The notes under the pieces were generated by a model. That model did not search any database and was not told the DNA's origin. It worked only from the letters and a program-made list of their open reading frames with translations. Made by a program: the position numbers and the translations under genes. This document shows, piece after piece, positions 26,752-36,142 of a stretch of DNA of 64,000 nucleotides. This DNA comes from Anaerosporobacter mobilis DSM 15930 (GTDB taxonomy: Bacteria; Bacillota; Clostridia; Lachnospirales; Lachnospiraceae). Position 1 is the stretch's first letter. Each line of letters starts with the position of its first letter. The DNA is taken from assembly GCF_900142955.1 (NCBI RefSeq), contig NZ_FRCP01000025.1:24392-88391 (forward strand). The letters run 5' to 3'.

Positions 26752-27774
26752 TCAATCATTTCGCCCCGACAAACTAACTATTAAATTCATATCTTCTCTT
26801 CCTTTTATATAGAAAATGGGTCTCCACTCCACTTGTGTAGTCTTATTAAAATGTAGCGAAGAACATGTTGTTTGTTTACGCGATTCTTCTGTATATTTTC
26901 CAGCAATGAATACAGCTGTTGGTCCATCTGCACCACCTATAATCGCAACACAACTTGCAGATTTTTCTTCTCCCTTTTCTCTCTCAAATTGTAATTTTCT
27001 TGGCTGATCACTCTTGGTGCAATCTTGTATTCGAAAATCCTCATATGTTAATTCTGGTTTTATGCCATACGAAAGTTCATGATAATACATAGGAAATTCT
27101 AAGTCTCGTTGTTGTGTAATATTAAATCCTTTCATCTCATCAGGTTTACAACCATATACAGTTAAGTTAACTATTTGTCCCGTCACTGGATGAATTAATT
27201 CCAATGCCTTCTCACCACACCCCTCCTCTGTTATAAAGTGCTCCCCAGAATACGGTGTTTTATTGATTTGAAACATAAGTTCTAAAGCATCAATTTTCAC
27301 TGGCCTCTGGTTAATCCAACGATATACTCTTCTATCAAACAACCAACCACTCTTTTGATCACATTCGTAGTACTCCATTAATTCTTTAGCTTCCTCAGAA
27401 ATTTGCTCTTCCTCAATCTTCAGCGGATGCCAGCCTATTCTACAGGCACTATCAAACAATAATCTTTCTCCACCTATAATCACGGTCATGTTATAATTCA
27501 AATTAAAAGGATTTTCTTGGTCCATTTGTTCAAACTCTTCATCACTTAACTCCGTTACTCTCTTTTCTAGATTCCAATTCTCTAAAAACTCTCGAATCTT
27601 ATCTATAGGTAGGTTTATACATACGTCAATTACAATTCCCTTATCACCGATATATATTGCAGGTAATAACCCATGAGTATCTTCCCATGTGAATTTCTTC
27701 TTTAAATGAACTTCTTCTAATGCTTTTTCACTCTTATTATGACGTCCAAAATTACCACTGAAATATACCTTCAT
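26752..27774 (-). CDS. Uncharacterised soluble protein carrying an IGGADGPT motif
   Basis: A 340-residue protein without membrane helices. Most of it (MKVYFSGNFGRHN..., ENPFNLNYNMTVIIGGERLL, YYECDQKSGWLF) I do not recognise beyond a general likeness to conserved Lachnospiraceae hypotheticals. Residues ~279-294 read CVAIIGGADGPTAVFIAGK, a motif otherwise best known from the beta subunit of sodium-pumping decarboxylases; here it sits in a soluble, apparently unrelated context. GGAGGT precedes the ATG. It lies downstream of a broken signal-peptidase gene on the same strand. Function unknown. Confidence 0.6.
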   Translation of the reverse strand: MKVYFSGNFGRHNKSEKALEEVHLKKKFTWEDTHGLLPAIYIGDKGIVIDVCINLPIDKIREFLENWNLEKRVTELSDEEFEQMDQENPFNLNYNMTVIIGGERLLFDSACRIGWHPLKIEEEQISEEAKELMEYYECDQKSGWLFDRRVYRWINQRPVKIDALELMFQINKTPYSGEHFITEEGCGEKALELIHPVTGQIVNLTVYGCKPDEMKGFNITQQRDLEFPMYYHELSYGIKPELTYEDFRIQDCTKSDQPRKLQFEREKGEEKSASCVAIIGGADGPTAVFIAGKYTEESRKQTTCSSLHFNKTTQVEWRPIFYIKGREDMNLIVSLSGRND

Positions 27775-27787
27775 AATTTACCTCCTA

Positions 27788-28019
27788 CTAATCTAATGGC
27801 ATTGTACTAGTTGCAACGGAAGTTCTTGTAAATAATGAACTTAAAGATATCCATCGACATAATACTTTTCCAACAATCTGTGAACGCTTAATTGTACCAC
27901 AGTCCTTGTAACGACTGTCATAAGAGATATCGAGCGAATCACCAATAACAGAATATTCGTCTTCGTTTAATATAAGTGGATACGCCTGATCACCAGCATT
28001 TGTTGTTTTTTTGCACCAT
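27788..28019 (-). pseudogene. Frameshifted C-terminal remnant of a signal peptidase I-like gene
   Basis: The frame ending with TAG at 27788-27790 encodes EDEYSVIGDSLDISYDSRY followed by KDCGTIKRSQIVGKVLCRW. This matches the C-terminal box of type I signal peptidases (VxGDNRxxSxDSRY...GxV...IxGK). A well-placed GGAGGTG + ATG at 28019 starts in another frame; the two frames meet in a run of seven A (28006-28012), and one fewer A would restore a ~76-residue product. The Ser/Lys catalytic half is missing, so activity is unlikely even if the frame were restored. Confidence 0.65.
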
Positions 28020-28248
28020 TGTGCTTCACCTCCTAATCATTAGTACCCAAATACCGCGAAAGGTTAAAAATTTGGTTTATCTTAGAAATTTTTATGATAT
28101 AATTAACTTTTAAGATACAAATGAAATTATAATTAATTTGGTAACAATGAAAAAGCATTATGGATAATTATAACAAATATAAAATTAAAGTTAAAGATAA
28201 GGAATTACCGCCAACGTATTTCCTATTCAAATCAAGGAGAAGAAATAA

Positions 28249-29238
28249 ATGAAAAAGATAATTTTCTATATATTTGCTATTATACTGAATATTGGTTTAG
28301 TTGATTGTGCTCAAGAAAAAATACAAAATAATAACATGAATAGCGAAGTTGTTAAAGAAGAAAATATAAATTCCATCAAAGAAGATGCAGAAATAAAAGA
28401 AGTAGAAGCAAAAGAAACTAAAACAAAAGAAGCTGAAAATAAAGAAACAGAAACAGTAGAAATAACATCGCAAGTTAATAATGAATCTATCGAAGACGAA
28501 ATTGTTGATTTTTCCGATTGCTTTGAAAATATAGACGGCTGCGCAGTCTTATACTCACCAGCTAAAAACCAATATACCTATTATAATAAAGACATGTGCC
28601 AAAAGCAGGTTTCCCCTTATTCAACCTTTAAAATTGTATCCACATTAATTGGCTTAAATAACGGCATAATACATTCAAAGGATTCTACTATCGGATACGA
28701 CGAAACAACATATCCTATAGACGCATGGAATGCAGATTTGACATTAGAAGAGGCATTTAAGTCATCTTGTATATGGTATTTTAGAAAAGTTATTGACCAA
28801 GTCGGATATGACCAAGTTCAAAACGAATTAAATTCCTTACAATATGGTAATCGTGACATATCAGAATGGGAAGGTAGTGATTGCAACCCTTTACCTGAGC
28901 TTAATGGTTTTTGGCTCGATTCCTCTTTAAAGATATCACCGAAAGAACAAGTGGATGTTCTAAATAGTATCTTTAATAATAAAACCCAGTATTCACTTGA
29001 TAACATCGCAACTCTTAAAGATATCATGCAGACGGAAACCCATAAGGATTATAGCTTATACGGCAAAACTGGTACTGGTGCGTCATCTAAAACTGCGTGG
29101 TTTGCTGGTTTTTTTGAGACAAATGACTCCACTTACTATTTTGCAGTATTACTAGATGATGATAGCAAAGAGAATCTTTCTGGTTCCGATGCAAAAGAAA
29201 TTACCGAAAAGATTATTGAGAAGTTTTATATTGAATAA
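28249..29238 (+). CDS. Class D beta-lactamase family protein
   Basis: A 329-residue protein. A hydrophobic leader (FYIFAIILNIGLVDC) may be a signal or lipoprotein peptide, though LVDC is an unusual lipobox. Residues ~30-85 are an E/K/T-rich linker. The enzyme domain has the class D motifs: S125-T-F-K128 (nucleophile and the Lys that is carboxylated), S173-C-I in place of S-x-V, YGN at 199-201 and K273-T-G. It resembles the chromosomal class D enzymes of Clostridium (CDD type) and would hydrolyse penicillins outside the cell. A standalone sensor domain related to BlaR is an alternative. AAGGAGAAG precedes the ATG; no regulator is adjacent. Confidence 0.87.
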   Translation: MKKIIFYIFAIILNIGLVDCAQEKIQNNNMNSEVVKEENINSIKEDAEIKEVEAKETKTKEAENKETETVEITSQVNNESIEDEIVDFSDCFENIDGCAVLYSPAKNQYTYYNKDMCQKQVSPYSTFKIVSTLIGLNNGIIHSKDSTIGYDETTYPIDAWNADLTLEEAFKSSCIWYFRKVIDQVGYDQVQNELNSLQYGNRDISEWEGSDCNPLPELNGFWLDSSLKISPKEQVDVLNSIFNNKTQYSLDNIATLKDIMQTETHKDYSLYGKTGTGASSKTAWFAGFFETNDSTYYFAVLLDDDSKENLSGSDAKEITEKIIEKFYIE

Positions 29239-29414
29239 ACCTATGGTATTAGTAATTAAGAATATACATTATCTTGATACGGGCGAAGCGAGGATATTAC
29301 CGAAAAGAAAACACGGGAAATCTATTAGGAATGACGCGGTTCCTATCCTAAGTAGATTACGCCGAGTTAAAATAATATTCAAAGTAGATAACCTACCCGT
29401 TATGTAGTGGTTTC

Positions 29415-30494
29415 TTACTGCTCCAATTCCTCCATTACATCTTCCGGTATATCCTCATAATTTTCTTCTGCAACCTGCCCCCTAATAACATCATCTCCAT
29501 CTAGCTGTAACTGATAATGTTCTCTTACCTTTTTTTCTACTTCAAGCATAAAATCCGGTTGCTCTGACAAATATACCTTGGTACTTTCTCTCCCTTGTGC
29601 TAGTTTGACGCCATCATAAGAATACCAAGAGCCACTTTTATTAATAATATTGATGTCTGCGGCCAAATCAAGAATATCTCCCTCTCTAGATATTCCACTA
29701 CCATACATAATATCGAATTCTGCCTCCTTAAATGGTGGCGCAATTTTATTCTTCACTACCTTTACACGCGTTCTATTACCTACACGTTCACCACCAACTT
29801 TGATCTGGTCAATTCTTCTAACATCTAGACGCACAGAAGAATAAAATTTTAATGCCCGACCTCCTGTTGTAACTTCTGGATTTCCAAACATAATACCAAT
29901 CTTCTCGCGAAGCTGGTTAATAAAGATGACGATACACCTTGACTTACTTACAATTGGTGTCAACTTTCTAAGTGCCTGTGACATCAACCTTGCTTGTAAG
30001 CCAATATGAGAATCGCCCATATCTCCATCAATTTCAGCCTTTGGTACCAAGGCTGCTACCGAATCAATTACTAAGATATCTATGGCACCCGAGCGTACCA
30101 TCATCTCTGCAATTTCCAAAGCCTGCTCTCCCGTATCCGGTTGCGAAATATATAGCTCATCAATATTCACCCCTATGTTCTTTGCATACTTAGGATCTAG
30201 GGCATGTTCTGCATCAATAAATGCCGCTATACTGCCTCTTTTTTGAAGTTCTGCTACCATATGTAGAGAAACTGTTGTCTTACCACTAGATTCCGGCCCA
30301 AAGATCTCCACTACTCTTCCCCTTGGTAATCCCCCTAGTCCAAGTGCAATATCAAGACTTAATGATCCCGTAGGAACTACTTCTACACTTCCAATCGCAT
30401 TGGGATCTCCCAAACGCATCACAGCACCTTTACCAAAATCTTTTTCTATCTTAGAGATTGCTGCTTCTAATGCTCTTTTCTTATTCTCATCCAT
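29415..30494 (-). CDS. recA: Recombinase A
   Basis: A 359-residue RecA with Walker A GPESSGKTT, Walker B ILVIDSVAALVP, the L2-region segment (FINQLREKIGIMFGNPETTTGG-like) and an acidic C-terminal tail. It forms filaments on single-stranded DNA, catalyses strand exchange and triggers LexA cleavage. GAAGGTC precedes the ATG. The gene stands alone here, without recX or cinA beside it. I see no clear LexA/SOS box in the upstream 250 bp. Confidence 0.97.
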   Translation of the reverse strand: MDENKKRALEAAISKIEKDFGKGAVMRLGDPNAIGSVEVVPTGSLSLDIALGLGGLPRGRVVEIFGPESSGKTTVSLHMVAELQKRGSIAAFIDAEHALDPKYAKNIGVNIDELYISQPDTGEQALEIAEMMVRSGAIDILVIDSVAALVPKAEIDGDMGDSHIGLQARLMSQALRKLTPIVSKSRCIVIFINQLREKIGIMFGNPEVTTGGRALKFYSSVRLDVRRIDQIKVGGERVGNRTRVKVVKNKIAPPFKEAEFDIMYGSGISREGDILDLAADINIINKSGSWYSYDGVKLAQGRESTKVYLSEQPDFMLEVEKKVREHYQLQLDGDDVIRGQVAEENYEDIPEDVMEELEQ

Positions 30495-30532
30495 TTGTTC
30501 GACCTTCTATTCTTTTATTTTATGAAACAAAA

Positions 30533-30573
30533 AAGGATGGCTACATTCAGTAAATTTGAATGAAACAATCCTT
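30533..30573 (-). terminator. Terminator between the broken methyltransferase gene and recA
   Basis: AAGGAT (30533-30538) pairs with ATCCTT (30568-30573), and inner ATTCA with TGAAT. It lies just upstream of recA on the same strand, so recA should have its own promoter within about 40 bp or upstream of the hairpin. The remaining 30574-30764 stretch shows no gene. Confidence 0.6.
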
Positions 30574-30764
30574 CTTATTCAGTAAATTACTTATGTGAGC
30601 CGTCGTTCTTATATTGGATATCTTAACATTAATAAATTTTTTATGTAAGAAAAATCTTAAAGCATGGAATGAAGTTTGGTAAATTTGTCGTAGAAGTAGT
30701 ACCGCTATTTTAGTCAAAATAACAATAGCAAAAGTTCCGCAGAGACAACATAGTATAAAGTTAC

Positions 30765-31291
30765 TTATTGTTTCTTTCCCACAATAATCACATGATTACT
30801 TGCCCCCAGTATAGATTCTTCCCTGCAAACACTATAATGATATTCACTCCATATTTTAAATTGCTCCTCATTCCAATTATCCACTTTATCAGAGAATAAT
30901 GGGGTTAGTCCATCCTGTGAAAAATGATCTATAATCTCAATTCCTTGCGTCTTATATATCCGTTCCATTTCATCTTTTGTGGAGTAATAGGTATCTGTCC
31001 AAAAACATTTCTCATCATCTTGTCTCAATACACCAGTTTGAATAATTTGCTGTGCCAATTCTGCATCAAGATACTTATCATATCCGTGGCAGTCACATCA
31101 TATCCTTGATCGGCAAGATAAAATGCATATGCTCCCGTTCCTGCTGCACAATCCAGTATCTTTGAATGATTCCTAAATAATTCGTCAAAAATCCTTGTAG
31201 TAGTAATAAACTCTATTTTTCTTGCATTATTCGTTGTAAGTCTATCCTCTTCCTTATAGTTTTCGTAGCTTTCCACAACATAATTCTTCAT
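30765..31291 (-). pseudogene. Class I SAM-dependent methyltransferase with an internal out-of-frame deletion
   Basis: The 5' part (from ATG 31291 with AAGGAAGAG upstream) encodes KILDCAAGTGAYAFYLADQG, then YDVTATDM: motif I and the acidic end of strand 2. The reading sense then jumps to another frame, continuing KYLDAELAQQIIQTGVLR and ending ILGASNHVIIVGKKQ. The junction is at about 31072-31085. The middle of the enzyme (motifs IV-VI, roughly 100 residues in typical relatives) is gone. Both halves clearly belong to one ancestral protein. Confidence 0.8.
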
Positions 31292-31327
31292 TCAGGCTCT
31301 TCCTTTAGTTTAAAAATGGTATAAAAA

Positions 31328-31365
31328 ACGCTCTCCTTCCTTGAATAGTTCAAGAACGAGAGCGT
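31328..31365. terminator. Bidirectional terminator
   Basis: ACGCTCTC (31328-31335) pairs with GAGAGCGT (31358-31365), with an inner CTTG/CAAG stem. It ends the acetyltransferase/PHP transcript on the minus strand. Confidence 0.75.
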
Positions 31366-31465
31366 AAGCTTACTATCTCTTTTCAATGCCATTTAATATT
31401 TTTATAAGTGTAAGTTATAATTTTCCAAACTTCAAGCTATATTATATTTCAGTTACCATCTTATA

Positions 31466-32095
31466 CTACTTTACTTCTCGAAGCTTTGCTTCTTCCTCCA
31501 GATCCTTTACATCAATTCTCCGATCCTTGAAATAAAACTCCATATCATGTTCATTGATCTCCCTGATTACCCTACATGGATTTCCCACTGCAATTGAATT
31601 TGCCGGAATATCGTGAACTACAACACTACCAGCTCCAATTACAGAATCCTCACCTATTGTAACTCCGGGACAAATAGTGGTGCCTGCACCAATCCAACAG
31701 TTATCCTCAATCGTTACAGGTGCGGTATACATATATTCTCTCATCTGTGGATTGATTGGATGTCCAACGGTTGCAATTGTCACTGCCGGTCCAAACATAA
31801 CTTTCTTCCCAATCGTAATCTGCCCATCATCAATAAAATTGCAATTCACATTAACATAAGATCCCTCACCAATTGAGATATGTTTTCCGTAGCAAAAGTA
31901 AAACGGTGGCTCAATCCAACATCCTTTTCCTTGATCGAGCATCTCTGAAATGAGTTTTGCACGATATTCTACTTCATCCGGAGCAGTATCATTAAATGCT
32001 TTCATCATCTTTTTCCCATGCAAACGTTCTTCCGGTAACCCTTCACACATATCTGTATATAATTTTCCATTTGTAATTCTTTCGTGCATTGTCAT
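31466..32095 (-). CDS. Sugar O-acetyltransferase, maltose/galactoside type (copy 2)
   Basis: A 209-residue left-handed beta-helix enzyme. Hexapeptide repeats run through ISIGEGSYVNVNCNFIDDGQ and VTIEDNCWIGAGTTICPGV; the catalytic His is in IATVGHPINP. It transfers acetyl from acetyl-CoA to a sugar hydroxyl. It is the tandem paralogue of the next gene; the two are separated by only 3 bp and share the motifs in the same order. A coupled operon with the PHP phosphatase upstream. The physiological sugar is unknown. Confidence 0.9.
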   Translation of the reverse strand: MTMHERITNGKLYTDMCEGLPEERLHGKKMMKAFNDTAPDEVEYRAKLISEMLDQGKGCWIEPPFYFCYGKHISIGEGSYVNVNCNFIDDGQITIGKKVMFGPAVTIATVGHPINPQMREYMYTAPVTIEDNCWIGAGTTICPGVTIGEDSVIGAGSVVVHDIPANSIAVGNPCRVIREINEHDMEFYFKDRRIDVKDLEEEAKLREVK

Positions 32096-32098
32096 ATC

Positions 32099-32731
32099 CT
32101 AATCCCTCTCTTCCCTATCCATTACATCTTGCCAAGCTTCATCGTCAAATTCTTTGTCCCTAAAATATAGTCTTCTATCCTCTTCCGTTATCTCGCGGAT
32201 TACCCTACATGGATTTCCTGCAGCAATTACCCAGTCTGGAATATCCTTTGTCACCACACTTCCAGCTCCAATCACAGTATTACTTCCAATTCGCACTCCC
32301 GGGCAGATGATTGAATTACCACCAATCCAAACGTTATCTCCAATAGTCACGCTGATACCATACTCATATCCACTGTTTCTTGTATCAGGATGTGTTGGGT
32401 GTCCCGCTGTATATATTGCCACGTTCGGTGCAAGCTGACAGTTATCACCGATTGTTACCTTGGCTACATCCAAAATTGTGCAGTTATAATTTGCGAAAAA
32501 ATTCTTTCCCACTTCAATATGAGTTCCATAGTCACAGTAAAAAGGAGGGTTGATAAAAGCTCCATCTGATTTCCCAAGCAATTCCTTTACAATCTTTCCA
32601 ATTACATCAAAATCTGAACGATCCACAGTATTCAATTTTTGTGTCAGTACTCTTGCTTTTTTCTGTTCTTCAAAGACCTCATTGTCACTAATGTAAGGAA
32701 GTCCTAAATCTCTTCTTTCAATATTTGTCAT
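32099..32731 (-). CDS. Sugar O-acetyltransferase, maltose/galactoside type (copy 1)
   Basis: About 210 residues. N-terminal helical cap (LPYISDNEVFEEQKKARVLT) then hexapeptide repeats (VTIGDNVWIGGNSIICPGV) and catalytic His in YTAGHPTHPD. ATG 32731 is preferred because AAGGGTGG lies 8 bases before it; an in-frame GTG starts 12 bases earlier. It lies between the PHP gene and its own paralogue, pointing to a local tandem duplication that has since diverged. Confidence 0.9.
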   Translation of the reverse strand: MTNIERRDLGLPYISDNEVFEEQKKARVLTQKLNTVDRSDFDVIGKIVKELLGKSDGAFINPPFYCDYGTHIEVGKNFFANYNCTILDVAKVTIGDNCQLAPNVAIYTAGHPTHPDTRNSGYEYGISVTIGDNVWIGGNSIICPGVRIGSNTVIGAGSVVTKDIPDWVIAAGNPCRVIREITEEDRRLYFRDKEFDDEAWQDVMDREERD

Positions 32732-32747
32732 TTCATTTACCACCCTT

Positions 32748-33572
32748 CTAGATTTTATGAAAAATTGGTTTCATATTTTCGAATGTACAAATTGCTTCAA
32801 ATCCAATTTCTTTAACTTCTTGTAACACCTCTTCAAAATGACTTACTAGCTGTCCTGGTTTATGGCTATCCGAACCGATGGTTAAAATCTCCCCACCCAA
32901 CTCTCGATATAATTTTAAGATATCTCTCGAAGGTGTTAAATCTTTTAATCCATAACGGAATGAGGACGTATTAATTTCAATACCCTTTCCATCAGCGATA
33001 ACCACTCTTAATATCTCCTCTACTTTATCCCTTACTAACTCAAACGGATAGTTTCCTTGCAGATCATAACGCGAAATTAAATCGGGATGTCCTAACACAC
33101 TATAATTCTTATACCTTTTTACCGCCACAAGAAGCTCTTCATAGTAACGTTCATTATACTCTTTTTGAGTTTTTCCCTTCTGAAAATTCTGATTCCAAAA
33201 TTCTTTATTCTCTACTTGATGGCATGACAAAATGATGAAATCCCAGGGATATCGTTTATAGAGTTCCTCAAACTCCGGAATTGTGCGGCTCTGTACACCA
33301 AACTCCAAACCTTGTTTGATACATATCTGATTTTGAAAACGTTCCTTTAATTGTGCTATTTCTCTCACATATGAAGAATAGTTAACATTCAATATTTTAT
33401 CTGCCAATTCTTCTTCCGTCTTTCCTTCCGGATCAATCTTTATACCGTAGTCGACATGATCTGTAATACAGATTTCCTTTACTCCAAGTTCTATTGCATC
33501 TATAATAACGTTTTCCATCGGATACTCACTGTCATCGCTGTAATAAGTATGCACATGATAATCATAAAACAT
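32748..33572 (-). CDS. PHP-domain phosphatase, histidinol-phosphatase-like (HisJ family)
   Basis: A 274-residue PHP enzyme. Metal ligands are visible in YDYHVHTYYSDDSEYP, in CITDHVDYG, in SCHQVEN, in GHPDLISRY and in the final GSDSHKPGQ. HisJ-type members remove phosphate from histidinol phosphate in histidine synthesis; with no other his gene nearby, another phosphoester is possible. First gene of the three-gene unit with the two acetyltransferases. Its RBS GAAGGAG overlaps the stop of a broken MATE gene. Confidence 0.85.
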   Translation of the reverse strand: MFYDYHVHTYYSDDSEYPMENVIIDAIELGVKEICITDHVDYGIKIDPEGKTEEELADKILNVNYSSYVREIAQLKERFQNQICIKQGLEFGVQSRTIPEFEELYKRYPWDFIILSCHQVENKEFWNQNFQKGKTQKEYNERYYEELLVAVKRYKNYSVLGHPDLISRYDLQGNYPFELVRDKVEEILRVVIADGKGIEINTSSFRYGLKDLTPSRDILKLYRELGGEILTIGSDSHKPGQLVSHFEEVLQEVKEIGFEAICTFENMKPIFHKI

Positions 33573-33578
33573 AATATC

Positions 33579-34240
33579 TCACTCCTTCGTCAAATTCTTT
33601 ACCCAATTGTGTTCTTTGTAATGATGATAAACTGCCGGCAATTTAATTAACTCATCTAAGTTTAGCAAAAAGTACACCATCAGTACTGGGAGTATTAATA
33701 CTAAAGCCGCGATTGGCCCAAGTGGTACTATCATCACTCACAGGCAAGTACAGGTGTTGTATAATGCAAAAAATCTTTCCAAAGTTCTTTCTCTCGATGC
33801 ATCAAATAGTTAATGCGAATTCGTACCACATCTTGCTTCTGATTTTCTAGTAGCACCAGCAATAATTCCACGATTCTTGCAATCACAGTTGCAATTGCTG
33901 CTCCGCTAATTTCCAACTTTGGCATGCCAAACAACCCAAATATGAGCACTGTATTTAAGATAAGATTTATCACCACAGTTGTAGAACCATAGATTGTACT
34001 TCGGAATGTCCTTCCACTATTCTTCATAATACACAGATAAATCTGTGATATTCCCATACATAGGTACGAAACACTTACAATGCGCAGATACGGTATACCA
34101 AGTTTAATTAATTCTGTATCATTTGTAAAAATTCGCATCAGTAATCCTGGGAAAAACAAAGCCGATATAATAAATTCTGATGTACTATCTGCCTCAGTTG
34201 TATTATAATTATAGTATTTTGAATTAGATGATAATATCAA
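33579..34240 (-). pseudogene. Degraded MATE transporter gene
   Basis: Two pieces of one MATE protein remain. From 34240 to 33734 a frame encodes the middle (FFPGLLMRIFTNDTELIKLG, NLILNTVLIFGLFGMPKLEI) and stops after TTPVLACE. From about 33719 to 33579 another frame encodes the family C-terminus (VYFLLNLDELIKLPAVYHHY). The first ~90 residues and about 170 residues between the pieces are absent. The divergent AraC gene may once have controlled it. Confidence 0.8.
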
Positions 34241-34309
34241 TATTATCGCACTTTATTGTAACAATCGTGTTTTATCAAAGGATTTGCCATTAGAAAGGAT
34301 ATAGAAAAT

Positions 34310-35200
34310 ATGATTTGTACTGATGTGATGCAAGATGCTTCTGAAATAATTCATTATGACGAAACAGGGATACCAATCTATATTCGAAAAGGTTGTTTAT
34401 CCTCCTATCCGGATATGCGTGCACTCTGCCATTGGCACGAAGACATTGAATGGATCTACATTATAGAGGGTGAAATGAATTACGAAATTAATGGTAAGAA
34501 GGTTTTACTTAAGAAAAATGACTGTATTATAGTCAACTCCACACAAATGCACTTTGGATATGCAAACAAGAAACAAGATTGCCTTTTCATTTGCATTCTG
34601 TTTCACCCCTCCCTTCTTCACTTTAATGCCCACCTTTATGAAAGATATGTAAAACCTTTTATCGAGTGTTCAGCCTTAGAATATATTCATTATGCTTCTG
34701 CATCTTTAGAAGGAAAAACCATTTCCAAACATTTGTTAGACATATTTTCACTAAAAGAACAGGCTTTACCAGCATATGAATTCGAAGTATTGGAACACTT
34801 TATTGCAATTTGGAAAATTGTCTATATCCAGTTTCAATCTCAAATTAATCAGAAAAATGAGACCTCGGACACTGATATCGTCATTCAAAAGAGAATGGTT
34901 TCCCATATATATCAGCATTATGGAGAACCCCTTACACTTGAGGATATCGCTTCATCTGTCCATGTAAGTAAAAGTAAATGCTGTATTATCTTCAGAAAAT
35001 ACTTACAGCAGTCACCTATTGACTTTTTAAATGCCTATCGTTTGGAAGTTGCATGCAATCTGTTAAAGAGCACGGATTATACCATTACACAAATTGCAAC
35101 GGCCTGTGGCTTTAATCATCTAAGCTATTTTTCAAAGATTTTTTATCGAAAATACAATTGTACACCAAGAACATTTAGGATTAATAATACGATGCCTTAG
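34310..35200 (+). CDS. AraC-family transcriptional regulator with cupin sensor domain
   Basis: A 296-residue regulator. The N-terminal cupin (HWHEDIEWIYIIEGEMNYEI) probably binds a small molecule. The C-terminal ~100 residues hold two helix-turn-helix units (LEDIASSVHVSKSKCCIIFR and TQIATACGFNHLSYFSKIFY). It is divergent from a MATE pseudogene, a usual arrangement for a regulator of its neighbour, so its cognate target may be lost. GAAAGGATAT precedes the ATG. Confidence 0.9.
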   Translation: MICTDVMQDASEIIHYDETGIPIYIRKGCLSSYPDMRALCHWHEDIEWIYIIEGEMNYEINGKKVLLKKNDCIIVNSTQMHFGYANKKQDCLFICILFHPSLLHFNAHLYERYVKPFIECSALEYIHYASASLEGKTISKHLLDIFSLKEQALPAYEFEVLEHFIAIWKIVYIQFQSQINQKNETSDTDIVIQKRMVSHIYQHYGEPLTLEDIASSVHVSKSKCCIIFRKYLQQSPIDFLNAYRLEVACNLLKSTDYTITQIATACGFNHLSYFSKIFYRKYNCTPRTFRINNTMP

Positions 35201-35202
35201 AC

Positions 35203-35237
35203 TGCAAAAACCGCCCAGATAATGGGCGGCCTTTGCA
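35203..35237 (+). terminator. Terminator of the AraC gene
   Basis: TGCAAA (35203-35208) and CCGCCCA (35211-35217) pair with TGGGCGG (35223-35229) and TTTGCA (35232-35237). Confidence 0.8.
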
Positions 35238-35293
35238 CTGTATATGGTATATTACATCTATTAGGGGTGAACTTATGACGCCAACTAGAACTT

Positions 35294-35869
35294 TTAATAC
35301 ATATCCTCTAATTTCTGTCGATAAACTTCATATTGCCATCTGGTTTCTTCACTCCATTTTTCGTACTCATTTTCTACATCTCTTAGCGTATACTCATCAC
35401 GCAATCTATGTTGCATCTGACATTGGTATCCCGCACGTACAGCCCTTGTAAAACGTTCCAGACAGGTCTCTTTCAGGTAATCTAAATCACCAAAACAGAT
35501 ATCATCAAACTGCTTTCTCATAAAATCTATCAATTCACTATCAGTTAATTCATCTTGAGACTCGTTCTTATACAAGTAAAAGATCTCTTGCAATTGACTT
35601 AATGTATCCATGTAATTATCTTGATTAATATAATCGGAATTGCAAAAGGCATTAATTATATCTGGCAAAATTCCCTCGCCAAACTCTACCCTTTGGCTTT
35701 CTCTAAGAACATTCTTTTTACGTATCATCAGTTGATCAACTTCTTCTTTTGTTAGTGCAAGCCCATATTTACGAGTCTTATCATTGCAAGAAATAATTTT
35801 TGTGATTTCCTTCTTCTGCTGCTCAGCCAACATAAATTCAAATATTTGATCCACGTAATTTTCCTCCAT
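35294..35869 (-). CDS. DUF6323-like protein
   Basis: A 191-residue soluble helical protein rich in acidic residues and Tyr/Gln. Segments YGLALTKEEVDQLMIRKKNV, RVEFGEGILPDIINAFCNS and FDDICFGDLDYLKETC resemble the DUF6323 family of Clostridia, of unknown function. I chose ATG 35869 because GGAGA lies 9 bases upstream; the frame continues to a GTG 6 bases earlier. A possible tail of a partner gene lies upstream at 36143-36238. Confidence 0.65.
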   Translation of the reverse strand: MEENYVDQIFEFMLAEQQKKEITKIISCNDKTRKYGLALTKEEVDQLMIRKKNVLRESQRVEFGEGILPDIINAFCNSDYINQDNYMDTLSQLQEIFYLYKNESQDELTDSELIDFMRKQFDDICFGDLDYLKETCLERFTRAVRAGYQCQMQHRLRDEYTLRDVENEYEKWSEETRWQYEVYRQKLEDMY

Positions 35870-36030
35870 ATACACATTCTCCAGGGAACTATGACTTACT
35901 TCATTCTTAGTTTTGCCAATAATTCTGTCAGTTCATAATTAAAACGCACAACTTTATCGATTATGAATTATAATATTACAGAATTCCTCTTTCCATTTCA
36001 AGACTGTTAATTTTATGGAAGATTTGATAT

Positions 36031-36083
36031 AATAAAAGTAGATAAAGAGGCTGTTAATTATGAACTCTTTATCTACTTTTATT
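36031..36083. terminator. Perfect 19-bp hairpin in the gap upstream of the DUF6323-like gene
   Basis: AATAAAAGTAGATAAAGAG (36031-36049) is perfectly complementary to CTCTTTATCTACTTTTATT (36065-36083), with T/A-rich flanks. It may be a terminator for either strand or a small structured RNA. Confidence 0.65.
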
Positions 36084-36142
36084 TTATTGCAAAATAGCCT
36101 TTGATAATTCAATTCTTACTATTAGGAGAATTTATTTTTCTT

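Noticed and set aside
29239..29414. Structured-looking sequence (TTAGGA/TCCTAA hairpin) between the beta-lactamase and recA
   Set aside because: Weak stem, no T tract, no conserved motif; not enough to call an RNA or intron.
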